From Malachius bipustulatus (lineage: Eukaryota > Arthropoda > Insecta > Coleoptera > Melyridae): DNA of 64,000 bases. A program made the translations under genes and the position numbers. Below are positions 1 to 12,253 of this stretch, in pieces. Numbering within the stretch: position 1 is the stretch's first letter; each line of letters begins with the position of its first letter. Where the stretch lies: the NCBI GenBank assembly GCA_910589415.1, contig OU342630.1:91818186-91882185 (forward strand). Reading direction: 5' to 3'. The notes beneath the pieces are model-generated. The model made no database searches and had not been told where the DNA came from. It saw only the letters and a program-made list of their open reading frames with translations.

Positions 1-1462
1 ATCGCTTCCCCCTAAACCTAACGTACACAACCAGTTTCACTCTACTTCTGTCATTCAGTCAGAGGTGGCGCCATATAATTCATGGCATAAATTTAAATAC
101 TGTGCGAGTACTGAGACTGTGCATATAGGCGAATTGCAATATGTAATTGGTAGTTTCTAATTATTGTAAACTGTTTCAATGGGATAGTTTCTATGATGGT
201 TGTTTCAATGAGATTGTTTGTAACAAGATCAACAATGACATTTATATCTATGAAACTCTTTGAAACGCCCAACAATAATTTCCCTATCATTATTCAACAT
301 AATCCTACAGTTAAATTATTAAAAAACAGTTAGCGGTGTCGTTTTGGAGCAAGGAAGATTCCCTTTTGAAATATTTAGGTATTTTATCCAATTAGTGTAT
401 TGATCAACTCTGACAGCTATTATTTTTATAATTAAAATATTTCATAATCATAAAATATAGAGCTAGCAAGAGTCTAACTTTACAAGAGCCTGTGACCTGA
501 TCGCTGACAGCGACAGCTAATTATTTATCTTAATTTATGCCTACTTTATAATGCTGAAAAGAGAGAGTTTTTAACTGACGTAATTTTTAAGTTGGTTTTA
601 AGGCTGGAACGACTATAATTTTGTAGGAAAATTCGTAGTTCAGAGCTCATTGCTTTTCTCAACAGCTGCATATTGCGTTTGCTCTCTTATGGTTGAATGG
701 CCAACATATTTCAAAAATAAACAACTCAAAAAAACAAAAATTATCCCTAGAGTGATTTCTTCGTCTTTACTATACATTTGCCCGTATTCACAAAGCATTC
801 CTACCCTGTAATATCTCAAAAATAATTAAATAGGTGATGGAGATATACAGTTTATATGCATTAAGAATCAGATGGAGATAACTGATTACGTAATTATTTT
901 TTGTGAATACGGGCGTCTGTCTACCAATATTATGATTATTTTTCAATCTTAAGTAGTAGATACCGGAAAAAATGGGCCAAATCTCAACTAAAGCTTTCTG
1001 ACCTCAAAATAGAGCGAAGATACTAAACATTATATCAGTACAAAAATTGTTCCATATGAAGTTATGGTATACCCCAAAGAAGAAAATTCTTTAACATTTC
1101 TTTAGTATCTAACCAAAGTGGTAATCAAACTGAAAATTGCTACACATCAATTGTTTCAGAAAACATCCAACGATAATATTGGCGCATAGGTTTTGTAACG
1201 AAATATAGAGGGAGCTGTCGGCAGACTTTAAAATTTTTAATTTATCTTTTCCATTACTTATTAACATTTTGTTTTCAATATTTTTGTTACTGCGTCGGTG
1301 AACTTTATCAAGCATGTACCTTCTTATTTTTACATAAAAAAGGTTACCTATACCTACATATTTTTGTTTCATGTCGACAAAATGTATCGTTTTACTGGAG
1401 CGTTTTTGAAGACATCATGAATTAAATTGTGATTATCAAGTTACATTCTGACAGCTATTATA
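1..1462. other. AT-rich intergenic DNA
   Basis: No supportable gene. Reading frames here are short, begin at arbitrary ATGs and lack recognisable motifs. The only structured item is the degenerate 779-914 palindromic MITE copy listed separately. The rest is AT-rich sequence with short A/T runs. Confidence 0.6.
779..914. mobile_element. Degenerate copy of the 149-bp TGCCCGTATTCAC MITE
   Basis: The ends read TGCCCGTATTCACAAA and TTTGTGAATACGGGC, the same terminal inverted repeats as the five well-preserved copies further along. The interior keeps GATTACGTAATTA and two GATGGAGATA blocks but has diverged and is about 13 bp shorter, so this is an older insertion of the same non-autonomous DNA transposon family. 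It has no coding capacity. Confidence 0.75.
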
Positions 1463-2541
1463 CAGGGTGCGAATTTCTCGCACTACCCATCATTGCGGGA
1501 TCGGATCTTGTAAACAGTAAGATATACGTTCGGTTAAATTAGAGAAAAATTGCGCACAATTTTATGCTTGTTACGAAACTGGCACAAAGTTTCTAGAAAC
1601 TTCAGGCGGTGCTGAAATATTCTGAAATAAACTGAAAAACCGAGATTTTTATTTTCAGTCATACATAATATTATGTATCTTTTTTATTATAAAAAATAAA
1701 TGAATTACTTTGCGGAGGCTTACAAAGGTAAGTCGTCAACAGCTATTCATGTGACATTTCAAAAGTTTTCATATCCCACTAGATCCCAAGGTTTTCATAG
1801 TCGACTTTTGTTTTTCTTATATGGCCGCCATATGATTTGTTCGTGTCTTCGGTATTAAAAAAATCAAGGAATCCAAAAATTTATGACATTAAAAAAAATC
1901 AAAATTTTCTTCTTTTTTTATAAAAAAAATTAGTAAATTATTTCACCGAATGACGTCGATATGATATCTTGACGTGACTGCATGCTTTTTTTTTTGTTTT
2001 TTTTGTATTTTTTTGACATTCTGTTAAACAAATGTAATTTTTCTTTCGGAAAATGATGAATAAAATTTTGAAGAAATGTTTTGTGAATAGGTAATATTGG
2101 TTTTTGGTTTCCTCGATTTTTTTAATAATACGGAATGACACGAAAGAACAATATGGCGGCTATAAGAAAACAAACGTTAGCTATATGAAAAGCCTGTGAT
2201 CTAGAATGGGTTTTGAAAATTTTTGACATGTCAAATGGATAGTTCTTAACAGCTTATGTAAAGCTATAGATACAAAAAATTATCTATTAATTTCTAATAG
2301 CAAGAAAAAAAAAATTACTTCAAAAATAAAACTATGATAAAAATAAGAAATCTCGATTGTTCAGTTTTTCAGGATATTTCAGAAACCGTCGCAGGTTAGG
2401 TATCGTGTATTTCTTGACGAATTCGAGATGGCCACAAATACCTACTTATAGCGCGCATGCTTTCTCCAATTTAACCGACCCTATATCTTAACGTTTAGGA
2501 GATCGCAATGAAGGGTAGTAGGCACAAAAAATCCCACTCTG
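1463..2541. mobile_element. Foldback/MITE-like element with CAGGGTG-type ends
   Basis: The left end (CAGGGTGCGAATTT, cattgcggga, ttcggttaaattagag) is an imperfect inverted copy of the right end (ctccaatttaaccgac, gatcgcaatgaagggta, ATCCCACTCTG). A second inverted pair lies inside: ttatatggccgccat near 1820 against atggcggctataag near 2155. The element is preceded by TATA, like several other CAGGGTG elements in the window. The right flank is CATA, perhaps a mutated target site. No transposase frame is visible, so it is non-autonomous. TA target preference would fit the IS630-Tc1-mariner superfamily, but that assignment is inference. Confidence 0.65.
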
Positions 2542-3165
2542 CATAAAAGTCATTTTTAAATAAAAACGTTTTTATCACAACGCATTCTCGAAATTACTCC
2601 TCTAACTTTTTACTGATTTTTAATTAAAAAAAAATATGAAAAATAATTACAAAAAAATGTATATGCTAATAAGAAGTTTGTTTGAATTTTTTTTAATATA
2701 ATAAACGTGTAAAAATGTGTATATTAGCATTGCAAAAATAACATTAATTTTCAAGCAAGACATGAAAAGATAATACCTAGGTATACCTATTTGGAAACCA
2801 TTGAGAGTCACTTTCTCATTGAGGGTTAAATTTTAACACTCCCTATACCTATTAACAAAGCTATCTGGCCCTGTCTGTAATAGCTAGAAAATAGTTGAAT
2901 AAATGCGATGAAGATATACCTAAAGTTTATATGTATTAGAATGAGATGTAGATAACTGATTACGTAATTGTTTAGAAAATTAGCGTTTATGCTCGGTTAC
3001 CATAAAAAATAATTTATTCGAAAGCAATAAAATCAGTGAATTTAGAGGGAAGAGGTATTTCAAATACAAATCATTTGACTGCCTTTACCCAATATTTATT
3101 ACGAGAACGCTAAAATAATATTTATAACGACTAGGTAATATAATAGCGAACAAAAAATCTCGACA
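2542..3165. other. AT-rich intergenic DNA
   Basis: No gene seen. Around 2900-2985 there is a half copy resembling the interior and right half of the 149-bp MITE (gagatgtagataactgattacg), too decayed to delimit. Confidence 0.45.
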
Positions 3166-3169
3166 CTGG

Positions 3170-3422
3170 GTATACCAGATTGGAACAGGTGTCGAAGCAA
3201 TTAATCCGAGCGTCTACCTGGGAAACGATGACAAAGGCTGGGAATAACACATTTGACCTCACATTCAAGGGCTGTTGTAATCGATGATCTCGCCAGCTAT
3301 CGAACTATCGATATTGGAGTTGTTGATCGGCTCATTTGAGACCTAAGCACCCAGAAACACACAAGCACAATTCGCTAGGGATAACAGCCGATTAATTTGC
3401 ACATCACAGGTAGACGATGTAT
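3170..3422. other. Complex-sequence noncoding island
   Basis: This stretch has clearly higher GC than its surroundings and no repeats or long reading frame. It contains dense homeodomain-like and bipartite words such as CAATTAATCC, AATCGATGATC, CTATCGATATTG and CGATTAATTTGC. Such islands in AT-rich repeat-laden DNA are often conserved cis-regulatory elements. That role is inferred from composition only. Confidence 0.3.
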
Positions 3423-5220
3423 AGGATAATGAATCTGAAGACATCTAAAGCTTGATATTTTTATATATGACGTATTAGAAAAAGCATAAATATTATTCAT
3501 GTCATATTTTTCTGTATATTCTTGCTTGCGAACAAAACATAATCCTCATTTATGGAATTGTTGACAGGGAAATTTATTATGTTGTTTAAAAAGGCAACTT
3601 AAATATAAACTTATAAGCGTAAAATAATGATAAAAAAAGAAAAGGAAGAAAGTATATCGAAACTACAAATAGAAGATGCATAATTTTTACATGTTGTTAT
3701 TTAGTTTTAATATTTCTTCTGTTTCTTCTTTTATCACAATTTTTCGCTCATAAATCATGATAAAGGAAGAAAAAAAGGATCCAAACTATAGAAGATCGAT
3801 AATTTTTGCATGTTCTTTAGTTATGATTTTTCTTCCTGTCAGTAAATTTTTCTTTTTATTATACTTTTCCCTCAACAGCTTTAGTTTTGTAGGTTACTTC
3901 ATCATAAATGAAAATTGTATTTTGTGCAGAAGCAAGGATATACATAATACCTATAGGTACAAAAATACATCCTAATCAATAATAATTATTAAAAATGCTT
4001 TTTCAAATTTTTAATACATAAGAAAAACAGCTTTTGTAGATGTCTTTTGAACCCTTATCCTATATCGTTGAAGATGATGGATAATTTATGCATTTTCATT
4101 AGTTTTGATTTTTTATTCTTTATATTTTTTACCATGATTCTTCGCTCATACATTATTTCTCTTCTTGAGCAAATTAAGATTCTATGTTCTAATATACTTG
4201 TAATATGTATAAATGTGCTTAAAAAAATTCCCCAATTTCTTAAACTATTTTAATAACTCGAGGATACCTTTGTATTCACTACATAAGTAATAAGCCCCAG
4301 CCTTCTATTTCAAAAATAGCATTTACGACAATTTAATTTGAGCAATTTTTTTTATTTTCTGTATTTTAGAGTATTGGAAGATGGCTGCGACTACAAAATA
4401 AAATCACTTGAACAATACACCAGTATATCAGCAAGAAGGAATATATTTTATTAAACAGCTTTAATGAAAAAACTTGTATATGAGACTTGCAAGGATCGTT
4501 AATATCTTGGAGTAATATCGTACGTGTCAACTATGTCATCAGTAGAAAATGTGTAGATAATGTGAACCATGTCGTATGTGTGTCGACAATGGAAACAAAA
4601 TAGACCGTTGTGACATTTATGACACTATTGGCACTGACACTATGAAGTTAAATTGTGCTATTTTTGTTTTTAATATTAATATTAATATTATGTAATTAAC
4701 TCCATGTGAAATGAGTAGTCGCAAGAAAAACAAGCAAGAAAAACAACTTAAGCAAATTAAATTTAAATCACTAACAAATAATTAATGAAAAATATGCTGC
4801 GCAATGTCTGGTTTGTGGATGTATCAGAAAATATGCCACAATCTTGATCACAATTACTACAAGTAGTGTTGGCTGATAAATTCAACACAATGATCACAAT
4901 AAATTAAATTTAATAATTTTTCAGGTTTTAAAAAACATTGGGCCTATGTATGTTTAACAATAGATCAGGCCTGTATTAGGTATTGAAAAAAGCTGAAGGC
5001 AGATTAAAATTTAATAGATGATTCTATCAACTTAACCTCAAACTTTCGTACAAAACGTTTTTCTTCCGATTATTTTTTTTCTCCTCCGACTTATGGATTG
5101 TTGGCTATTCTGTGCTTACTTGTGACATTACTTATGAGTTATGACCTATAATATAGGCTATAATACATGTTAAATGCATCATACATCCTAAAATAATTCA
5201 ACAGGCGAAATCAATAATTT
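3423..5220. other. AT-rich intergenic DNA
   Basis: No gene supported. Two partly similar AT-rich blocks (about 3640-3740 and 3750-3840) share the words agaagat and ttttgcatgtt and look like a decayed local duplication. A short ATTAAT microsatellite lies at 4670-4690. Confidence 0.45.
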
Positions 5221-5290
5221 TTGTCGACATTGTTGACATTGTCTACATGAGAAATTCCCCCAAAGCTGTGTACATCGACATGATAGTCGA

Positions 5291-5317
5291 CATGTAGACA
5301 ATTGCATTGTCTACATG
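5291..5317. repeat. Perfect 12-bp hairpin amid TGTCTACATG repeats
   Basis: CATGTAGACAAT is followed by a 3-nt loop (TGC) and then ATTGTCTACATG, a perfect 12-bp stem. The core TGTCTACATG also occurs at 5240-5249. Related GTCGACA/TGTCGAC words cluster in 5222-5290 and again around 4520-4600. The role is unknown; it could be the remnant of a transposon end or a binding-site cluster. Confidence 0.6.
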
Positions 5318-5339
5318 CTATTGTCTAAGCCATCTATCC

Positions 5340-6830
5340 CTGTTAAAGAGTAGGTTCATTGCGATGACACGAAAATACTGTCCTCAGAGAAAAGAGAAGG
5401 CTATAAGGACATTATATTTTTTATCCTTACAATTTTTTTTTTTTACAAATTAATACAAATATTAGGTACCAATCTTTTTCTTCAGTGAAATATCCTTATC
5501 CTCAACCAAATTTGATCGTTAATCATATTGTATATCAATTAACTAATTCTATAAAAAAAGTCTTCAGTTGTCTGTCTTAATCACCTCTTAATCCAGTCGG
5601 TAAAGTACAAAACGTACCAAAAGTTCATAAAAAATCTTCTTCAAGATTTTACTTCAATAATTGTTAGTGAAGAGGTTATAGAAAATAAATCCACAAAAAT
5701 CAGTTCTGAGGGTGGAGCGCGACTCCCCCAAAAAAGTCCCCCTTTTGGTAAAAAAAGTATTTTTTTGATAATAAATCGTTAATCGTTGAATATATAAAAA
5801 ATACTTATTTTGAGTTATTTCCTAAGAGAAAGGTGTCCTGTAATTTTTGGAATATGTCATAGTTTTCGAGTTATTAAATATTTAAGAAATTGCAAATTTT
5901 GTATTTTTGATGCGCGCGAACTTTCGTGCATTTAAAAAATTGTTGGTGCGCAGCCTCTATAAAAAAATGAAATTTCTCGAAAACCAAACAACCTACGGAG
6001 AAAGGTCAAAATGGGTATTGAAGGGGACATAAAATACAACTTGTCTGTCATTCTCATTTTATTATGAATAAGTTTTAGTATAATATAAATATTAGAAATG
6101 ATATTAAGAATTGTTTGGTAATCCAATCGTTTAAAAAAAAAATATTGCACTCCGAAACAATTCCTAATATCATTTATAATAGGACAGTCAAACCAAACTA
6201 TTAATTTTTAAATATTACAATCTAGTACAAAGCAAAAATCCAGCTTCGAGATCAAAATGCCACTCGTAGAATCGGATGCGGAACTACAAAAAGTACATTG
6301 TATAATTAAAAATTTCCTGCTCATTTAAAATACCAACTTGTTTTACGAAAACTAACATTCATTAATTTTTTGTAAGTGCTGACCTGGATTTTTCTTCCGG
6401 CTATTATGTCAAACGTTTGTGCAGCGAAATGGAAACTTTTTACTTAATTTCAAAAAAATTTACAGGGTGGTCGTTAGTTATGACCTTCGGAAAAATTGGC
6501 GATATCCATAAAACACCCTGTATCTATGTTACTAAGGACGTGAGACCCATTAACCATGGGGTTTTTAGAGCCACCTTGGTGTCCTCTACCCACGGTTACC
6601 GTTTGTCCGTTTACCAATAAAACACCCTGTATAAAATATTGGTCATCCTTTTATTAATAACCAAATATTATTTTTTACTGCTGGAAAATTATAGTCCAGG
6701 TGTTTTTGAACATACTGATAATATGTAATTTGGAATAAGTTGGCACAAATCGTCACCTTAAAACAGAAGTCCATTTTTGCCAAAAATGAGTTTTTTATAC
6801 AAAACAATAGAGTAAGGTGTCGCCGATCGA
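5340..6830. other. AT-rich DNA with CAGGGTG element ends
   Basis: No gene supported. CAGGGTG at 6463 is followed by two CACCCTG right ends, at 6520 and 6629, each preceded by ATAAAA. This suggests a small, partly duplicated MITE remnant. Confidence 0.4.
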
Positions 6831-6833
6831 ATG

Positions 6834-7473
6834 CAGAACTAATCTAAGTCCTAATGATTCTATTTATCCCGTATACGGTAAATTACAAATAAGCCTATGT
6901 CCAAGGGTGCTCAAATTTTTAGTGCAGAACTATGCTTATTACCATAAGGTAACCTATGTTAGTGTTGCGTTAGGACTTATACTAGTTCTGCTTTCAAATA
7001 ACATCCCATGTCCAACAAATGGTGGACTTGGGTTAATTCTGCTTCGTAATCTTGAAAAACTATTTTTATTTACCGATCAATGCCCATTTAGCTCTAACTG
7101 CAAGATAACCTTCAAGGATATACTGTTTTTGGAACAAATAGAAGCTTTGCGGCTTTTATTGCTAAGCGAATATTGAGAGTTTTGATCTTAACTAATAAAA
7201 TGAGCTCTCAGAAGTATACTATGTCCAAAACACATAACTAACCTAAGTCCAGAAAATGGACTTAAGTATATTACTTACCGGTTTAAAAAATATTCTATGT
7301 CCATTTTTTTTCTTTAACTTATACGTTTCTTATTTAATTCGTGCTGTAATTGAAACGGTGCGTATTTAAAATACTTGTACAAATTTATATTAAAATATGT
7401 GTGTAATTAAAGCAGCTATAGAGAAAAAAAACGTTTCCTGAAAAATGTAGTTTTTGGACTTGGGCTAGTTCTG
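6834..7473. repeat. Array of an 18-nt GGACTT..TAGTTCTG motif
   Basis: Four good instances of GGACTTRKRYTARTTCTG occur: minus orientation at 6834-6851, plus at 6973-6990, 7024-7041 and 7456-7473. There is a partial minus copy near 7236-7246. Around them TATGTCC/CATGTCC recurs (about 6898, 7009, 7222, 7300). A 119-codon open frame at 6817-7176 spans three copies but has no recognisable domain, and the motif lies in different frames and orientations. It is therefore more likely DNA- or RNA-level repetition than protein. No function is assigned. Confidence 0.5.
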
Positions 7474-7479
7474 TTTTAA

Positions 7480-8235
7480 GGAAAATAGACAAATTATGGG
7501 ACGTATGTTCCCCTATATGAAAAAAATCATTACCTGTAAGAAAAAATTCCTTTTGAAAAAACTTGGCACGTCTACTTTTTTATTTGGTATCTATATTTTT
7601 AAGCAGAATTTAAATTTTTACAGCCATTGGTTTTCCCCGGCCATTATTATCAAATTTTTGAAGATATTAACCTATTGGTTTTTAGCAAGATAGATAGGTC
7701 CAGATTTGTCTGAATGACATCATAAAGCAGAAGTTTCAAAATTGACAGTTATGATATACCTACAGGACGAATAATTTTAAATAAAAGTTACCTATTTAGA
7801 TCTTATATAATATGGAATCAAATTCACAATTTGAAGTCAAACTCGAATTAAATGTAAAACTCAAGTATTATCTTTTGTTACCTATTTAAAATCAATAAGT
7901 GTAAAGTTGAATATTTTAAAATTTTATAACACTTTAAAAATTTATAATTATGAAAAATTCCTGCTTAATTTGCTTTTTTACCATTATAATACGTGTTTGT
8001 GTTCTTTTTAAAGTAAATTTAGTTAAATTTTTCAATAGATATTTAAAAACATCCTCTCTCCGAATTTAAAATGTAGGTGAAATCTTTCAACTATTGTTTG
8101 TCAGTATACTTAGGTATAGTATATATAAAGTTTATTTAAACAACTGACTGGCATACCAGTTTGCCCTAAGACACAGTATACAAAATATTACTTAAAAAAT
8201 AAAATAAAATTATTAAATGAAAATTATTGCAAAAA
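7480..8235. other. AT-rich intergenic DNA
   Basis: Low-complexity A/T-rich sequence. No gene, RNA or delimitable transposon seen. Confidence 0.5.
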
Positions 8236-8238
8236 AAA

Positions 8239-8772
8239 TTATTGTAATTTCGGTTTAAAACCAAAAAGATGATTTCTTAAAATGTACGTTGAACTTTTCA
8301 GAATTTTGATTACAATTTCCATGTCTAAAGATTTATTTAATCCAAAAAATTTCCTAAATTCAATATATTTTTTAACTAAAGTTCCTCTAGAGCCGAAAAA
8401 TAGTCCGATAACTTCAATATTTTTAACTTGAAATTTGGATTTATAATGTGGTATAGTTGGCTCATAAATTTGACATTTTTCTAAGTGGACGTCCTCTGGT
8501 TGATTTTGGTGTTTTTCAAATCTTATTGTAGGGTCAATTATGAATCCTCTATCCAGTTTTCTATCTATTGCCAAAATGTCAATTCTTCTGATGCTGTCTT
8601 CAATGGATAATCCAGATATTTCTTGGTGTACTTCAAAACCTTTTTCCAGTAACGCATTCGCCAACATTTCTCTTATATCGTTGTGCCTTTTGATTCGTAA
8701 AGTTTCTCCGTAATGACAATATCCTTACACATGTGCAAGGGTTTCATACTCACTGCAATGTCTGCAGTGGTT
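8239..8772 (-). pseudogene. R2-type LINE fragment: zinc motif plus restriction-like endonuclease end
   Basis: The minus strand encodes the carboxy end of a non-LTR retrotransposon polyprotein of the class with a restriction-enzyme-like endonuclease. In reading order there is a Cys-His motif (C-x2-C-x7-H-x4-C, encoded about 8765-8710) typical of the linker before the endonuclease. A frame of about 142 codons follows (8667-8239), carrying RRIDILAID and GFIIDPTIRFE, then YEPTIPHY and EVIGLFFGSRGT, motifs recurrent in insect elements of this type. A TAA codon sits between the His and the last Cys of the zinc motif, so the fragment is dead. Reverse transcriptase is absent: the 5' side stops at the TTAATA microsatellite. 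Endonuclease identity is known-family inference; the stop and truncation are seen directly. Confidence 0.72.
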
Positions 8773-8826
8773 TAATATTAATATTAATATTAATATTAAT
8801 ATTAATATTAATATTAATATTAATAT
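8771..8826. repeat. (TTAATA)n microsatellite
   Basis: About nine uninterrupted TTAATA units. The tract abuts the truncated 5' side of the LINE fragment and may mark the recombination or slippage point that removed the rest of that element. Confidence 0.9.
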
Positions 8827-8894
8827 ATTTATTTAATATTAACTGTTAAATGTTCTTCTTTGTTTTGGGTTTTAGGTTCGATATTAAAATATTA

Positions 8895-8961
8895 TTTTTC
8901 AAAAATATTTTTATAAAATTGAAACGTTTCGAGATCGATTGGTCTCTTGTTCACTCATAAA
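8895..8961. mobile_element. Half copy of the GAAACGTTTCG inverted-repeat element
   Basis: The words AAATATTTTTATAAAA, GAAACGTTTCGAGATCGAT and CTTGTTCACTCATAAA match one arm of the inverted-repeat element at 44184-44387. Only one arm is present, so this is a truncated relative. Confidence 0.6.
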
Positions 8962-8964
8962 TAA

Positions 8965-11046
8965 TTGTAAAAAATATGTAAAAACTTAAAAATACTTTAA
9001 AAAATCATAATTATTATATTAAAATGTCGTAAATGGTGTGTTTTTAAATTTTAGAAAAAATATAAGTAAATTAATTTTGATCTTGTTAAATTAAATAAAA
9101 ATTAAATTAAATTAAATTTCTTGTTAAATCTTTAAAATTACATATTAACTTCTTCCTTGGATAATTACAACGAAGTCTAAAAACTTAATAGGGGGATGGA
9201 GACAACTACCGACTTACCTTACACGTGAAGCGGTTTTCGGGCTTTCCAACTATTTACTGTCTATAAGCACCGCCTTAAATAAAATAATTATTGTGTCTGG
9301 CTTACAATTTTATTTGTGTAAGGCACTGTATTAAACTGCCACGTATCTAAAAAAATGGAATACTTTGTGTACCTGGACCTGCGTACCTGGATAAAAATAA
9401 ATAATTTTATTTATTGTTTTTTTTATTTATTTATTTAATTTCTTGTTTTAAATAAAAATCTCCATCAAAATGCGTATTTCTGGATGATTTTTGTTATAAG
9501 TACAAAAATTTCAATAATGTTATCATACTTCAGCTGAACGTATTTCTTTTTAAAGATTACAAATTATACAACTGTATTCTTATTAAGCATAATAAGTACC
9601 TATATCTATTTTCATATATGATGGCAGACACTTTTAAGACACTATTTTTAGACAACTTAAAATCTAGAATTATTATTTTTTAATTGTAGAGGAAAATAAA
9701 ACACGAAACTGTAAAAATTTATTATCACTTTTACAACTGCATATGCATGAAAAAGCTAAATAAAAATGAATTTAAAACAAACTGGATTTGAAGCTTAATA
9801 AAATAAACATATAAACAGTTCATGATCACATAATTACTTGATAATTAATTCACCGGGCACCTGTCTGAACGAAGTGTAGACGCTGAAACAAATAAAATGT
9901 TTATTAGGGACAAATTAACATTAAATGAGGCTAATAACATAAAGAGTCCGACAACTGCTGTCCAAAGGATCATTTTCTAATCGCTAATGTCTTTATTAAT
10001 TTTATACTATCAAGATATGGGATTTATTATTTCTCCCTGTCACTTGTAAAGACCTTATCTAAATCTATTTATATAATGATACTTAATTGCCCTATCCCAC
10101 CGATGACAACATATGCCTTTATATTTTGAAATTAAAATTTTTAATGGTGAAATATATAGCTTGATTATTTTGTTTTCGAGAGACGTAATTAATTAGGTAT
10201 GTTTCAAAGAACCTATGTTCCACTTAGGGTTAGTTTTTTATTGCGAATGCATAAACGTCCAAAACGACTGTATCTCGCAGGTGCCTATACTTACCTACTA
10301 AGCCTAACGCATCTATCGATTATGTTATAATTATTATTATACAACAGATGAAGATCTCTTATTAACATCAGGTTGAATTTGACCAATATTTATGGGAGGT
10401 AAAGACTTTGAACTACGACAGTTTGCGTATAGGGACTACCTATAATATCGATTGTTTTCATGAAAATAATTTTTTGTCAATTTATTTACACAGTGCTTAA
10501 ATATCATTATATACCTACAAAAAAATTCAAAAAAATGGGGTTAGAGATCCCGCGGTCCCGTCGTTTTTAGTATCTGTCAAATTATTATGGTACAACCAAG
10601 ATAGTTAAAAATTTTGAAAATTAATGTGAAAATATTTGTTTTTAATCAAATGATTGCTATAATCTGGATGATGACAAAGAAGCATAATATTAAAACAACT
10701 TGATAAGCTCTAATAATACAACATTATTAACTTTCAAGTAAAATTTAGGTAATTTATCACGCATCTATTAAATAAAAATGCTTACCTATAAATTCAATTT
10801 CAGTTAGTTAATTTAACAAAATATTTACACGTTTGTAAGTTTTGATCGTGATTACATATTATGCATTGTTTGTGAATGAGCCTAGACGAATCTAGGTTCT
10901 CGAAAAAATTAGAGTATACCTACGAATAGGTACTAATTAAGTGGACTATATTAATCGAAATTTTAAACGATATGAATCGCCTGACAACTGAACCACTTGA
11001 AAATACCGGGTATCTTTTTGAAAACTATCCACCCTGAATAAACCCA
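8965..11046. other. AT-rich intergenic DNA
   Basis: No gene supported in about 2 kb. A short complex stretch at 9845-9990 (caccgggcacctgtctgaac, then ggctaataac) stands out slightly. The rest is A/T-rich with scattered TACCTA words. Confidence 0.5.
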
Positions 11047-11415
11047 TTGGTATTTTGTTTTAAGGAAAATCCTGAGACAGGACAATTTTTGTTTCTCGGG
11101 GGGACACCTTTTTGACACCAAATTTTACGTTGATGCAAAAAACCCGTATTTAGCCCCAGCGGCCCCAATCTCAAGAATTTTAAATGGAAAGGGGGGTCAT
11201 GTTATCCTCCATTTAAAAGTTAATCTACGCCACTGTGTATTTGTTATAAGGTTTGAGTCAATTTTTTAGTACCAAATAATAACCAATTTATGAAAGCCGG
11301 TGTTTTTTTTAAGGAAAATCCTATGACAGTCAATTTTGTGTCAAAGGGTGTCAAAATCCATCCAAGAAACCAAAATTGACGTGTCTCAGGATTCTCCTTC
11401 GAAACAAAACACCAA
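11047..11415. mobile_element. Small inverted-repeat (MITE-like) element
   Basis: The left end TTGGTATTTTGTTTTAAGG, followed by aatcctgagacag, is inverted at the right end (tgtctcaggatt, then CGAAACAAAACACCAA). A second internal copy of the left-end sequence lies near 11305-11340, so the element has decayed or rearranged. It is non-coding. No clear target duplication was identified. Confidence 0.55.
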
Positions 11416-11419
11416 CGGA

Positions 11420-12249
11420 CGTGGATACAGTTTTCGCACTTTAATTTTAATTTTATTTTTAGAACTATTTAATTCATATGATGGGTGCCTGATTTCTTGA
11501 TATGGATAAGAACAACTAGATCGTGCACGAAGGTGCGTTCTTCCGCGTAAGTCTTATTAGCAAGAACTCAGATTATTATTACATTATATACAGATGCAAT
11601 AATGATTTATGTAGCTAAGTAATGCACAAATAATTATGAGTAATGCATACGCAATTATTATCAAGTTGCTTGTAACAGCTATATTTTATGAAGCTAATAA
11701 TACCTTATATGATTATAATTAACAGAAAAAATACAAATAACGGCAGCTTCATTTAATAATCAAAAAGAAACACAGTTGAATAATTATTATCACATTCTCC
11801 GTTATTTACTTATGAAGGAACGTTATGCTGGAGTTTACTTTTTCTAAGTATATACTTACTTTATTACTCATTACGCTTACACCCCATCAGTTAAATCTTC
11901 CGTGATTATTTTATACCAGTAATTTAATAAAAAAATTAAAAGTCTCAAAGTTAAAAACAATAACTTACCCAAAATATACGTTTATAAATTTTGAATATAA
12001 CTTTAAGAAATTTTAAATAGGTAAGTATAAAATGTAATTTTTTAGTGAAAACTTCAATCTTTTTTAGGGAGAAATGTTATTTTAAAGACATAATTTTTCT
12101 TAAATTAGCTACTTAAAAGTCCAAACCACCCCTGGTGTATTTTGTTAGTTATTTGTTTGAACACAAAACCCCTATCACTGTTTTACAATCATATTAACTT
12201 CCATGGGCATATTTTGTCATATAGCTATATCATAATCGGTTTACTTATG
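11420..12249. other. AT-rich intergenic DNA
   Basis: No gene or delimitable repeat seen up to the retrotransposon insertion site. Confidence 0.5.
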
Positions 12250-12253
12250 TCAT
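12250..12253. repeat. Target-site duplication (left), TCAT
   Basis: TCAT directly precedes the 5' LTR TG. The same four bases directly follow the 3' LTR CA at 23410-23413. Four to six bp is the usual range for Ty3/Gypsy integrases, and the intact duplication shows that both LTRs belong to one insertion. Confidence 0.9.

Noticed and set aside
6817..7176. 119-residue protein gene
   Set aside because: No domain, and the frame is built from an 18-nt repeat present in both orientations and several frames.
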